A model generated the notes under the pieces. That model made no database searches. It worked only from the letters and a program-made list of their open reading frames with translations, and was not told the DNA's origin. Below, piece after piece: positions 46,867 through 55,903 of a stretch of 64,000 bases of DNA. A program made the translations under genes and the position numbers. The DNA is from Halomonas sp. KAO (lineage in GTDB: Bacteria; Pseudomonadota; Gammaproteobacteria; Pseudomonadales; Halomonadaceae), in NCBI RefSeq assembly GCF_015595025.1, contig NZ_JADNRL010000019.1, positions 63,204 to 127,203 of the forward strand. The letters run 5' to 3'. Numbering within the stretch: position 1 is the stretch's first letter; every line of letters starts with the position of its first letter.

Positions 46867-48243
46867 TCAACGCACGGTATCCAGCATCTGGAAATACTTG
46901 TACAGCGCCCTCTGCCCCATGCGTCGAATCGGCCTCAAGGGGTGCGCAGGAAGGGGCGAGCTGAAGATGGGAAGATCGGACTCAGGGATCTTGCCGCCGG
47001 CGATCAGCGTCGCCAGTTTCTTCGAGGCATAGGCAGAGAAAGCAACGCCATTGCCGCTGTATCCCTGGGCATAGAAGATCTGCTGAGACGCATCGGGCTG
47101 CACGATACGCGGCATCATGTCGTGGGAGATATCCATCCACCCATGGGAGAACCAGGGCGTCTCGATGCCTGCCAGGGCCGGGAACTTGCGCGCGATGGCC
47201 TCATGGACAACCTTCAGGTGCTTGGGATTCTGCGCATCGGCGCCGCTGATGGCGCTACGGGTGCCGATCTGAAGCCGTTTCTCGGGCAAGAAGCGGTAGT
47301 AGTACCGCAACTTCCGCGTATCGGTGACGATCATGGTGGAGCGGAAACCGCACGCCTCGATCTCCTCGTCCGTCAGGGTTCTCGTCCAGACCGAATTAGC
47401 CATGATGGGCATGTTGCGGTAGGCCGTGAGCTTGTGCAGGCTCGGACTGGTATAGCCGGCGGTGGCAATGCCAACTGCCCGCGTCCGCACCACGCCGCCC
47501 GGGGTCTGCAAGTGATGGATCCCCCCTTCCGTCGTCCAGTTCTGTACCGGGCTTGCCGTGTGAATCCTGGCCCCCAGCTTGCGGGCGAGTCGGGCATAGC
47601 CATAGGCAAGCTTCAACGGCTGGACGGCGATCCCCACCGGCTCCAGAAAGGCACCGAAACTCTCCTGGTCGCCGATATACTCATTCAGCACCGTGTCGCG
47701 ATCCAGCACATGCGTCTTGTAGCCGAGCACGTCATGACAGAGCCGAGACTCTGCCTGCAACTCCTTCAGTGCCTGAGGACTGTGGGCGACGAGCAGGTTG
47801 CCGTGATTCTGGGGCTCGCAGTCGATTTCTGGATCCTCGGCCATGGACTGAAAGACCTCGAAGCCCTCCAGGGTGTTGGCGTGCAAGCGGCGCGCGGTAT
47901 CCGCGCCCCATTTCTTGACCCACTGTCTCCGGCTCAGGCGCCCCCAGGCCAGGTGCCCCTGCCCTCCATTGCGACTGGTGCACCCCCAGCCAATCTGATT
48001 GGCCTCCAGAACGGTCGCCTTGATGCCGTACTCACGAGCGAGAAACAGCGCAGTGGCCAGGCCCGTAAAGCCCCCGCCAATCAAGACTACATCCACGTCC
48101 ATATCGGCGCTGACGGCACCGTCATCCTCGGGTGGCTCTCCGGCATGGTGGCGCCAGTAGCTCGGCGCATAGTCCATCCCCTGCCCGGGAAGATCGCTAT
48201 GCAGAGGATCATAGTGCGGATAGTAGGGCTGAAATGCAGACAT
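46867..48243 (-). CDS. FAD-dependent amine/amino-acid oxidase (DAO family, PuuB/OrdL-like)
   Basis: The 458-residue flavoenzyme begins PYYPHYDPLHSDLPG, then SYWRHHAG, the FAD motif VVLIGGGFTGLATALFLAREYG and VLEANQIGWGCTSRNGGQ. It ends with the DAO C-terminal GYSGNGVAFSAYASKKLATLI. These fit gamma-glutamylputrescine-oxidase-like enzymes that oxidise secondary or primary amines. The upstream gene is a BCCT carrier, so the substrate may be an imported methylated or quaternary amine derivative. Confidence 0.87.
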   Translation of the reverse strand: MSAFQPYYPHYDPLHSDLPGQGMDYAPSYWRHHAGEPPEDDGAVSADMDVDVVLIGGGFTGLATALFLAREYGIKATVLEANQIGWGCTSRNGGQGHLAWGRLSRRQWVKKWGADTARRLHANTLEGFEVFQSMAEDPEIDCEPQNHGNLLVAHSPQALKELQAESRLCHDVLGYKTHVLDRDTVLNEYIGDQESFGAFLEPVGIAVQPLKLAYGYARLARKLGARIHTASPVQNWTTEGGIHHLQTPGGVVRTRAVGIATAGYTSPSLHKLTAYRNMPIMANSVWTRTLTDEEIEACGFRSTMIVTDTRKLRYYYRFLPEKRLQIGTRSAISGADAQNPKHLKVVHEAIARKFPALAGIETPWFSHGWMDISHDMMPRIVQPDASQQIFYAQGYSGNGVAFSAYASKKLATLIAGGKIPESDLPIFSSPLPAHPLRPIRRMGQRALYKYFQMLDTVR

Positions 48244-48352
48244 AGGGTCGATTCACTCTATCTGGTGGCCGGGGTCTCATCCGATGGTTGGCGATGCCCC
48301 CGGGCGTTGGCTTTAGTGTGCTTCCGGTTTCGTCGGATCGTTATCAAGGCGA

Positions 48353-49990
48353 CTAGCCGCTCGACTTGATATGCGATGCCAGACCTCTCGAGAAAGAGCC
48401 TATTTCAATATTCTTCACACCGCCCTTCTTCGCCGACTTGAGCATGCGATAGACCGAGAACATGTAGGCTATGCCCACGAAGAAGAAGGGTGCACCCACG
48501 ACAATGGCAAGGCTCCTGATGGCATCGAAGCCGCCAGTAAGCTGAAACATGATCCCTGTAAAGCCTATGATCACCCCCCACAGGAGCCGCATGGACACCC
48601 GGGGATTTTCCTCGCCATTGGATACCTGCATGGCGGCGAAGAAGGATGCGGAGTCAGAGGTGGTCACGGCAAAGATAATGATGTTGAAGAGCACGATAAG
48701 GCTTAACCACCAGCCTCCCGGCATGCTCTCGAGCAGGGCATAGATGCCAGACTCGGGCTTTTCCTGAACGCTTTCCCACAAGGGGGCGATACCAGTCACC
48801 TCGACAAATCCCGCGGAGCCGCCCCAGATGCTGAACCAGCCAATCGCTAACAGCATGGGGACCAGGATGACACCGACGATGAACTCGCGAAGCGTGCGTC
48901 CCTTGGAGATACGAGCGATAAAGCCGCCGCAGAAAGGAATATAGGAGATGTACCACAGCCAGTAGAACACGACCCACCAGCCGAGCCAGTCGCGCTGCTC
49001 GAAGTTACCGGCATCGCTCCAGAACTGCAGGGCAAAGATGTCACCGAAATAGTCACCAATCTGCTGCGTCCCGAGGTTCAGGAGATACTGGGTCGGCGCA
49101 TGACCAAAAAAGAGCAACACCAGAAGGACGGTACCAGCCATGACCATGTTGGCCTGACTGAGAAACTTGATGCCACGCTCGACCCCCGTGGCCGCAGAAA
49201 TCACGTAAGCGATGATGACCACCAGCATGACCAACGCCTGGCCTATCGGGCCCAGATCGAGTCCGAACAGAGTGTTTAGGCCATAGCTGATGGAGGCCAC
49301 GCCTAGCCCGATCATCGTGGCATTGCCGCCGATGGTGCCAATAATGCCCAGTGCGTTGGCCAGGCGTCCCCACAGGCTGCTGTTGCAGCGCTCCCCGAGA
49401 ATGCCATAGAGACCGGTGGCCACGGTGAGAGGCAGTCCCAGTCGGTACGCCGGAAATGCGATGGCCCAGGCCGCAATGGCAAACACCGCCCAGCCGTGCA
49501 TGCCCCAATCCAGCAGAGTGAGCTGGACCGCCTTGGCGACGCCGGCGGCCTCCCCCGTCGCGCCCATGTCGATCACATGGGATGACTGGTACAGATGCGT
49601 CAGCGGCTCGGCCACACTGAAGAACACGAACCCGATGCCGAAACCACAACTGAAGAGCATCGAGATCCAGGCACCGTAGGAGAACTCCGGCACTTCATCA
49701 TCCGCACCCAGTTTCAGATCACCGAACGGACTGATGATCAGGTACAGGCAGAACAGCAGTGCTGCCCCCATGCCCAGCAGGAAACTCCAACCGAAGTTGA
49801 AGATCAGGAAATCTCGGGTAGAAGACAGCACTTCACCGATGAGTTCCGGGAAGAGCAGAGCGCATAGCATGATCGCGGTATAGATCGACAATACCGGCCA
49901 GAAAAGCGAGTGATCGTAGTCACCAAATAGACGAGTCGTCAGGCGACCCGATGGATATCGCTCGACTCTACTTATTAGTTGTTCGTTCAT
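48353..49990 (-). CDS. BCCT-family betaine/choline/carnitine-type transporter
   Basis: The 545-residue protein has 12 membrane spans and BCCT landmarks: SPFGDLKLGADDEVPEFSYGAWISMLFSCGFGIGFVFFSVAEPL and WGMHGWAVFAIAAWAIAF. WWVVFYWLWYISYIPFCGGFIARISKGRTLREFI is the segment with the Trp box. The start at 49990 follows GAAGGA. It is the first gene of the amine cluster. Absence of a long charged C-terminal osmosensor favours a catabolic rather than osmotic role. Confidence 0.92.
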   Translation of the reverse strand: MNEQLISRVERYPSGRLTTRLFGDYDHSLFWPVLSIYTAIMLCALLFPELIGEVLSSTRDFLIFNFGWSFLLGMGAALLFCLYLIISPFGDLKLGADDEVPEFSYGAWISMLFSCGFGIGFVFFSVAEPLTHLYQSSHVIDMGATGEAAGVAKAVQLTLLDWGMHGWAVFAIAAWAIAFPAYRLGLPLTVATGLYGILGERCNSSLWGRLANALGIIGTIGGNATMIGLGVASISYGLNTLFGLDLGPIGQALVMLVVIIAYVISAATGVERGIKFLSQANMVMAGTVLLVLLFFGHAPTQYLLNLGTQQIGDYFGDIFALQFWSDAGNFEQRDWLGWWVVFYWLWYISYIPFCGGFIARISKGRTLREFIVGVILVPMLLAIGWFSIWGGSAGFVEVTGIAPLWESVQEKPESGIYALLESMPGGWWLSLIVLFNIIIFAVTTSDSASFFAAMQVSNGEENPRVSMRLLWGVIIGFTGIMFQLTGGFDAIRSLAIVVGAPFFFVGIAYMFSVYRMLKSAKKGGVKNIEIGSFSRGLASHIKSSG

Positions 49991-50350
49991 CGACTTATCC
50001 TTCACAAGATCTCTTGCCGCCCAACATCACGGGGCTGACCCCACGGATCGCCAACGGGTCGTCACCCGACCCACGGGGCGAGCCGACAAGTCACGTCATT
50101 GTTGCAGCGGATGGGTACGCATCGAGGCGGCAGGTGTTACCGCAGCGGAATCCCCTAACGGCTCACCGACATGCCACTGGCCGCGCCACCGAGGCGTGCC
50201 GATGGTTCGGCCATGCGATGGGCACCGGGGAGCCGATGCTTGGCCTGAGATGTACTGGCGTCAGGGGTTTCATCCTGGAGGGAGGTAGGAAAGGCATGGC
50301 GATGGTCCTCGATACAGCTAGTTATGGTTGTTTGGGCACATTGGCTCTGG

Positions 50351-50364
50351 GTGATGATCATCAC
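50351..50364. promoter_or_regulatory. Perfect 14-bp palindrome in the BCCT upstream region
   Basis: GTGATGATCATCAC is a perfect 7+7 palindrome about 360 bp before the BCCT start, next to an AT-rich tract. It is a possible operator of the XRE-cupin regulator or another factor. Confidence 0.4.
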
Positions 50365-50392
50365 ACAAATGAATGTAGCAAAAAAAATCCAT

Positions 50393-50403
50393 TTTCAATG
50401 AAA
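50393..50403. promoter_or_regulatory. Short palindrome in an AT-rich tract
   Basis: TTTCAATGAAA (5+1+5) lies inside a run of A and T (about 50380-50420) that stands out from the GC-rich surroundings. It is probably part of a promoter or regulatory site for the minus-strand cluster. Confidence 0.3.
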
Positions 50404-50949
50404 TTTTTTTTGTTTTTTTCACAATGGTGATCCGGATCGCCCAGCCTTCTTCATGCCATCACTAAAGGACACCTCGACCCTGGCCTCGGGAATTATCGCT
50501 GGAGAGGCTGTCTTCCGCCTATCGCCATGGTGAAAAGCGTGCCCTACACCGGCGTGTGCATGCCCTATTGCCGAGTGACCAAGGCCATGCCATCGGCTGT
50601 AGTGAACGCTGCGTCGCGTACGCCTGGTCTACCTATCGGTTTACTCGCCGGGGCTGAGACCGCTAGAAACTCTGTGGCGGAAGATGAAGTACGCATGACT
50701 GCCGTTGAGCGCCCATCTCTCGTTTGACCATCTCTGCAGTGAGGCCTTTCGCCTACTCGGCAGCTACGGGTCTGGGTGCGCGATTATTTTTGAATAGCCA
50801 CGTGAGGCGGGCGATGCTAGCTCGCCATGGCCTTCATCCTGATAAAGATGGTTACACTCGGCATACGATCCGACGTGCAGGCAACCAATTGGGATGTCTT
50901 GAGATGCGTCTGTGGAGAGGGGCTTGTCCTACTTTACTGCACGGCCTCA

Positions 50950-51169
50950 TGCTCCTCCTAGCGATGGCGGCAACCGGGTATCGAGCTCCTCGGCGATTGC
51001 CTTCGGCCTCGATGGCCTCCTTGAGGGCAGCCAGCAGCCCGGGGTAATCCATTTCGGTCTGGCGGACCTCCCAGCCCTGTTCCGGCCAGACTGGCTAGGC
51101 GGCCAGCGGGGCGTCAACCAGCACCGCCACACAACCAGGGGCAACCACGATAGGGGTAAGGCCTTTCAT
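50950..51169 (-). pseudogene. Broken gene after the DinB-like gene
   Basis: An ATG at 51169 overlaps the DinB-like stop as ATGA and opens MKGLTPIVVAPGCVAVLVDA. After 24 codons a TAG (51095-51097) interrupts. The same frame then continues PVWPEQGWEVRQTEMDYPG and LLAALKEAIEAEGNRRGARY before fading. Coupling to the upstream gene and protein-like residues on both sides of the stop suggest a gene inactivated by a nonsense change and truncation. I do not recognise the family. A real 24-residue peptide is an alternative. Confidence 0.5.
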
Positions 51170-51744
51170 GCTCGCTGCCTCTGTTCGCTGATCGTCCCCA
51201 ACGGTGTCTCCATGGTCTGTCGACGCCAATGGCGCAGCGTGGAGGGGTGTACACCGAAATCGGCGGACAGTCTCACCCCGAGCTGCTGCGCCAGCACCCG
51301 AAGCAGCGCCATATGGTGTACGGTATGGCTGGTCAGAAAGGCCAGCTCTCGGGCAAGGCTCGTGGTCAACGTGAGGGTGGCTCCCTCTTCATCGACCGGG
51401 TATTTCAACTGCAGTGGCACGCAGGCGTGCTCGACTAGCCTGGTCAGCCCCTCGTGGATCTGGCCCAACCGCTCTCGAGCCAGGGCCGGATCCCGCTCCA
51501 GGCCGGGCTCCCGGACACGCGCCTCGTAGTCGATGCAGGCGACACCGATGCCATCCAGCAGCGCCTGATAGTGATCCAGGATATGGCGCACATGACGCCC
51601 CAGGGTCTGGTGAGCCTCGGCATCGAAGCCGTGGCGATACGCTAGCGGAGTGATCTCCACCAGCAGCGTCTCCAGCTGATGGAGGCTACAGCGATTCTCC
51701 TCGATCAGGCTATCGACACAGGCTGGCAAGTGGGTCTCTTTCAT
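51166..51744 (-). CDS. DinB-superfamily protein
   Basis: The 192-residue four-helix protein has histidines typical of the DinB metal site: HVRHILDHYQALLDGI and FLTSHTVHHMALLRVLAQQLGV. The latter is the conserved third His motif. DinB-fold proteins include thiol-dependent S-transferases and many of unknown role. It lies 74 bp after the acidic-repeat protein gene and in line with the TTL-like ligase gene, so it may be part of the same operon. Its job there is unknown. Confidence 0.8.
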   Translation of the reverse strand: MKETHLPACVDSLIEENRCSLHQLETLLVEITPLAYRHGFDAEAHQTLGRHVRHILDHYQALLDGIGVACIDYEARVREPGLERDPALARERLGQIHEGLTRLVEHACVPLQLKYPVDEEGATLTLTTSLARELAFLTSHTVHHMALLRVLAQQLGVRLSADFGVHPSTLRHWRRQTMETPLGTISEQRQRA

Positions 51745-51818
51745 ACACCCTCCTCACGGCTGCCGAGGGATATCGATACCACGCCGGCCCGGAAGGCCGG
51801 CGCAGCGGTTGCTCGACA

Positions 51819-52145
51819 TCAATAGGCGCCTTCCCCCTCGGCTTCTGCTTCTGCCTCTCCCTCTGCTTCGGCTTCCGCCTCTCCTTCCGCCTCTCCTTCG
51901 GCTTCGGCCTCGCCCTCTGCCTTATCCATGGCGTGTGTGTCAGCTTCTGCACCGCCTTCGGCATGGGCCTCGGCAAGCATCAGCGGAGCCTCCTGGCCGC
52001 TGGTATAGACGGCCTCCTCGGGCTCGGCGGCCACCGCCTGCATGGCGGCACCGCTGGCAACCAGTGCCAGGGCAGGTGCCGCATGGCCCAACCGACGGCC
52101 GAGCCGTGCGATCAGGGTCCGGCGTTGCTCTTCAATCTCAGTCAT
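51819..52145 (-). CDS. Small exported-looking acidic protein, candidate ligase substrate
   Basis: The 108-residue protein has a charged N-terminus with RRTLIARLGRRLG, a hydrophobic stretch (about 21-40, signal-like, AVAA near 40), a short linker, and then a tail from about 75. The tail is composed almost wholly of Glu, Ala and Gly (AEGEAEAEGEAEGEAEAE and onward) and ends GEGAY. The N-terminus and the tract match the cytochrome at 32031-32762. The gene lies 111 bp downstream of the TTL-PqqD ligase gene. The Glu-rich, tyrosine-ended tail resembles alpha-tubulin tails, the substrate of eukaryotic TTL enzymes. Role as modification substrate is inference. Confidence 0.8.
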   Translation of the reverse strand: MTEIEEQRRTLIARLGRRLGHAAPALALVASGAAMQAVAAEPEEAVYTSGQEAPLMLAEAHAEGGAEADTHAMDKAEGEAEAEGEAEGEAEAEAEGEAEAEAEGEGAY

Positions 52146-52256
52146 GACATGACCTCCATCGTGTATTGCAGTAGCAGGCCAGCGCTGCGCCTGCCATCGA
52201 GTGGCGAAGCGCCTTGCGACGCTCCGCCATGCTGGACCGTCAGGCGGCCCAACGAC

Positions 52257-54608
52257 TCATGCCTCGACCGACGCCTTGCCGGCCGAGGAGAGATCTGACT
52301 GAACCAGCGTGTCGAAAAGGGCTGAACCATCCTCTGGAAGGCGCACTGTTTGCCGCGAGACCCCTTCCAGCCACGCATCGAGGCGCGCCATCAGGTCGGC
52401 CGAAGGCACGCCGCCCTCGCCGGTGTGGCAACGCGGCAGCAGCGCCGCCAGGGCATCGAGTCGAGCCTGCGGCAGAAGCCCAGCGGATGCTTCACCCTCG
52501 CTCGATTCCAGCGTTATCAGGCGAAGCGGCGTGGCGACCTGTTCAGCGCTTACGTCATCCACCATCTTGCTCCGCCTGGTGAAGGGAAGCCCCAGGGGCT
52601 CGACATGCACGATGTCGCCCTGCCACGTCAGCCTGGCACCACGGCTCAGCGATTCTCCCAGCGAAGACGCCAGGGCCTCGCGACAGGCCTCATCATCGAC
52701 GGCCAGCAACGTCATCTCCCCAGTGCGTGACTGCCAACAGGCCACGTCCAGCACCGGCTCGCCGGGGCGAGCGGCCAGTCGCAGCAGCAGGGTGGAGAGC
52801 GCCGGCACCACCTCCGCCAGCGTCAGGCGACTCGACACCAGACGACTGCTCTCGGCCAACGCATAACCGGCGGGGGCCGCAAGCAGCGAAAGCCAAGGTA
52901 GCTGCCCTGCCTCCTCCGGCGGCAGGGGTTCGAGCCCTGCACCGAACGCCTCGACCAGGCGCTGTTCGATCGCGGCATCGGCGATCCGCAGCGCCCAGGC
53001 TCGGCCATCATGGCGAAGTTTCAAGGCAGCCGGCTCGGCATCAGCGGCAACCTCCGCCCGTGACTTCTCGCTTCGAACAAAGGCGGACTGAACAGCCGCT
53101 TGTGTCTGGCAGAGCAGACCATCACGACACCACTCCCCCAGGGTTTGCCACACCTGGCGACGCAGTGCCACGGGCTCGGGCGGCTCGGCACTGGCCGCCT
53201 GCAAGGTCTCGGCGATGGCATCGGGGTCCAGCCCCTCGGTCGCCAACAGCCAGATCAGCGCCGCGGCATCATTGGGACGATAGAGCCTTCCGGTGTCGGC
53301 GGCGTAGAGTGCCAGGCTGTCGGCCTCATGCAGCTCGGTGACCCGGCGTCGAGCCAGGCGCGGGCGAGGCAGAGCGTACCCGGCCAGCGCCTCGGCCAGC
53401 GTCATATCCGCCAGTGAAGGCAGCGAAAAGAAGGGCAGGTAGCGCTCGGGGCTCGCCGAGGGCAGCAGCCGCTTGAAACCTCCGACGCGTGACGCCTCGG
53501 CACGGGCCTCGGCAAGCAAGGCCGCTGGTGACGCGTCCTCCGACTCCGGCGAAGACTCACCGGCAATATCCACCAGCCGCAGCATGTCGCGTACCAGCTC
53601 CCCCTTGATGCGCTCCTCGGCGATACCGCCATCCTCGGGCGCCGCGCAGGTGCCCAGCGACGGGCTCAGGTTGCACTCCAGTATCCACGGCTTGAGGTCA
53701 TCATCGATCATGCAGTCGAGACCCAGCAGCTCGTAGCCGCCGCGCGGATCGGCCCCCGCCTCGGCGGTGCGGCGACGCAGGGCATCCACGCCGGAGATCG
53801 CGGTCAGTGCCACCAGATCCTCGATCCTCGCGAAGAGCGCCTCGTCGTCATGGCCCTGGTCACGCAGCCAGGCGCGATAACGGCCGAGATCGATAAACTC
53901 CACCGGCACCTCGACACGAGTGTTCAGGGCGTTGATATCGGGATTGGTGAGCTGGCTGTAAGGGTTGTCGGCGTCGTCGGGATCCCACGGCTCGGAGGCC
54001 AGCTTGGCAAACCCCTGATGGTAGAGATAGAGCCTCAGCGGGGTCAGTGAGCTGATCAGCACATAGAGACGCAGCACATACTTGTGCCCGCGGATGGTGT
54101 GAGGGCGATCCAGATACTCCTGGACCAGCCAGTTCGGGCTGGCGGGTGCCTCGGCGGCGTCACGCAGCACCCTCACCCCCTTGCCCTTGGAGGCGTTGGT
54201 GGGCTTAAGAATCCAGCGTCTTTGCGGCTCCGCCAGGGCCACCCGCTGCAGGGCATGATAGTCATGGGGCATCACCCAGGCGTGGGGGAAGAAGGTCAGG
54301 CGTGACAGCAGAGGGTGCCCCTCGCCCACGCCCTCACCGACTCTCGCCTTCATGCTGGAGAGGCTCTCATGCAGACGACTCTTGACCGTCAAGGCGGCGT
54401 TGCCGGGAAAGTGGTTGAGCTTGCGGTACGCCGACACCCGACGAAACTGACTCGGCGCCGGCATGCCGGTAACCCAACCCGCATCCCAGGTCGTCTCGTC
54501 GCCCTCCACCCATCCCTGGGCTTCCAGGGCTTCGCGAAAGAAGCGGTCCTGCTCGGCGGCCCGCTGGCCACTCAACCAGAAGTGCCGGGTCGTGGAGTGC
54601 TGGGGCAT
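52257..54608 (-). CDS. TTL-like ATP-grasp ligase fused to PqqD-like and degenerate HprK-like domains
   Basis: The 783-residue protein starts at 54608 (MPQHSTTRHFWLSG) after GAGGAGA. Residues about 40-345 match tubulin-tyrosine-ligase-like enzymes: RRWILKPTNASKGKGV (ATP lysine region), WLVQEYLDRPHTIRGHKYVLR, LYVLISSLTPLRLYLYHQGF and GYELLGLDCMIDDDLKPWIL with ECNLSPSLGT (metal-binding Glu/Asn). Residues about 422-500 match the PqqD peptide-binding fold (SLALYAADTGRLYRPNDAAA, then a C-terminal GLL). The rest, about 510-783, has the outline of an HprK-like domain but no Walker A. It probably ligates amino acids to a peptide held by the PqqD domain; the next gene encodes an acidic candidate substrate. 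Confidence 0.85.
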   Translation of the reverse strand: MPQHSTTRHFWLSGQRAAEQDRFFREALEAQGWVEGDETTWDAGWVTGMPAPSQFRRVSAYRKLNHFPGNAALTVKSRLHESLSSMKARVGEGVGEGHPLLSRLTFFPHAWVMPHDYHALQRVALAEPQRRWILKPTNASKGKGVRVLRDAAEAPASPNWLVQEYLDRPHTIRGHKYVLRLYVLISSLTPLRLYLYHQGFAKLASEPWDPDDADNPYSQLTNPDINALNTRVEVPVEFIDLGRYRAWLRDQGHDDEALFARIEDLVALTAISGVDALRRRTAEAGADPRGGYELLGLDCMIDDDLKPWILECNLSPSLGTCAAPEDGGIAEERIKGELVRDMLRLVDIAGESSPESEDASPAALLAEARAEASRVGGFKRLLPSASPERYLPFFSLPSLADMTLAEALAGYALPRPRLARRRVTELHEADSLALYAADTGRLYRPNDAAALIWLLATEGLDPDAIAETLQAASAEPPEPVALRRQVWQTLGEWCRDGLLCQTQAAVQSAFVRSEKSRAEVAADAEPAALKLRHDGRAWALRIADAAIEQRLVEAFGAGLEPLPPEEAGQLPWLSLLAAPAGYALAESSRLVSSRLTLAEVVPALSTLLLRLAARPGEPVLDVACWQSRTGEMTLLAVDDEACREALASSLGESLSRGARLTWQGDIVHVEPLGLPFTRRSKMVDDVSAEQVATPLRLITLESSEGEASAGLLPQARLDALAALLPRCHTGEGGVPSADLMARLDAWLEGVSRQTVRLPEDGSALFDTLVQSDLSSAGKASVEA

Positions 54609-54863
54609 GCTCGGGTCTCCTCTGCACCAGTCGGGTATCCTGGATAGCTGCTGACTTGGTCGTGGCGTATTCACACTCCTTACAGGAATAGCAACACGAT
54701 CGCTGGCTGTCGCCTTCGAGGGTTGCGCCCTTCGCAAGAGAGTCACCGTGCATCGGGTCGATATATCCATTGGGAATAGTAGTGTCGGCAAGCATTCTTG
54801 GCGAAGGAACGCCGGATCGTTGCAGCATGGAGGCGCCCCCTTCCCGACGACGAGGTACCCTCC

Positions 54864-55820
54864 ATGCGGACTCGACTCCTGATCGCCGCCGGCACGCTGG
54901 CCATGGCCGGTAACGCCCATGCCCAACACCCCTCTCCCCTGGTCGATGCCGAATGGCTGAGCGACCAGCTGGATAACGATGACCTGGTGGTACTGGACGT
55001 CCGCTCCAGTATCGACAACGGCGGCGACCGCGCCTCCTTCGAGGAGGCCCGCATCCCGGGTAGCCGCTACTCCAACTACACCGACGCCGGCTGGCGCGAG
55101 AGTCGCGACGGCGTCGCGGGCCTGATGCCCGAGATCGAGGCGCTCGAGACCCTGATCGGCGAGCTGGGCATCGACAATGACGACACCGTGATAGTCGTCT
55201 CGGCCGGCACCGGGGCCACCGACTTCGGCAGTGCCGCCCGGGTCTACTGGACCTTCAAGGCACTGGGCCACGATGAGGTAGCGGTACTCAACGGCGGCTT
55301 CGCCGGCTGGCAGGCCCAGGACTTCGAGGTCGCCAGCGGCACCTATGACGCCCCCGAGGCCACTACCTTCGAGGCCAGCCTGCAGGAGGCGCTCCTGGCG
55401 ACCACCGAGGAGGTGGAAGCGGCCATCGAGGCCGGCGAGGCGCTGGTGGATGCCCGCCCGGAGGACTTCTATACCGGCAGGACCCAGTCACCGGCGGCGC
55501 GTGCCCCCGGCACGATACCCGGCGCCGTCAACCTGCCTCACCACGCTGCCTTGGTCGAGCGTGATGGCGCCTACTACCTCGAGCCCGAGCGCCTCAAGGC
55601 CAACATCGAGGCACTCGGCCTGGACCCGGAGGCCCCTACCGTGGCCTTCTGCAACACCGGCCACTGGGCCGCCAGCGGCTGGTTTCAGCTCAGTGAGGTG
55701 GGCGGCCTGGAGAACGTCAGCATGTACGACGGCTCCATGGCCGAGTGGACTCAGGACGATGCACGCCCGCTGCAGCTGGCCGAGCGCGGTACCATCACCG
55801 TCGGCGAGGCGGTCGACTGA
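54864..55820 (+). CDS. Periplasmic two-domain rhodanese (sulfurtransferase)
   Basis: The 318-residue protein has a signal peptide (MRTRLLIAAGTLAMAGNAHAQ) and two rhodanese domains. In the first, the catalytic-loop position reads VVSAGTGATDFGSAAR with no Cys, as is normal for the inactive half. In the second, VAFCNTGHWAASGWF supplies the active Cys. It also has ARIPGSRYSNYTDAGWR and GTIPGAVNLPHHAAL. It resembles YnjE/SseA-type thiosulfate sulfurtransferases. It is divergent from the TTL-like ligase gene. Confidence 0.9.
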   Translation: MRTRLLIAAGTLAMAGNAHAQHPSPLVDAEWLSDQLDNDDLVVLDVRSSIDNGGDRASFEEARIPGSRYSNYTDAGWRESRDGVAGLMPEIEALETLIGELGIDNDDTVIVVSAGTGATDFGSAARVYWTFKALGHDEVAVLNGGFAGWQAQDFEVASGTYDAPEATTFEASLQEALLATTEEVEAAIEAGEALVDARPEDFYTGRTQSPAARAPGTIPGAVNLPHHAALVERDGAYYLEPERLKANIEALGLDPEAPTVAFCNTGHWAASGWFQLSEVGGLENVSMYDGSMAEWTQDDARPLQLAERGTITVGEAVD

Positions 55821-55862
55821 CCCACCACGCTCGACAATAACGCGAGAGTCTCAACAGCTCTC

Positions 55863-55896
55863 GAGGCCCCGCGGCGATCCCCCACCGCGGGGCCTC
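55863..55896. terminator. Hairpin between the convergent rhodanese and HAD genes
   Basis: GAGGCCCCGCGG and CCGCGGGGCCTC form a perfect 12-bp stem with a 10-base loop. T-runs are absent, but position between two convergent stops suits bidirectional termination. Confidence 0.6.
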
Positions 55897-55903
55897 GCCG
55901 CGC

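Larger units (their letters stand above)
49991..51165. other. Gene-poor region upstream of the BCCT gene
   Basis: No intact gene is supported between 49991 and about 50950. A poly-A/T stretch at about 50380-50420 and two palindromes (50351-50364, 50393-50403) suggest promoter or operator DNA for the leftward amine cluster. From about 50950 to 51169 a broken minus-strand frame is visible. The remainder shows low coding character. Confidence 0.55.

Noticed and set aside
54367..54828. A minus-strand frame overlapping the start of the TTL-like gene
   Set aside because: It is out of frame with the conserved ligase and has no domain features.
54609..55271. A long N-terminal extension of the TTL-like ligase (to 1004 codons)
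   Set aside because: It runs antisense through the rhodanese gene, which is well supported; GAGGAGA before 54608 marks the likely start.
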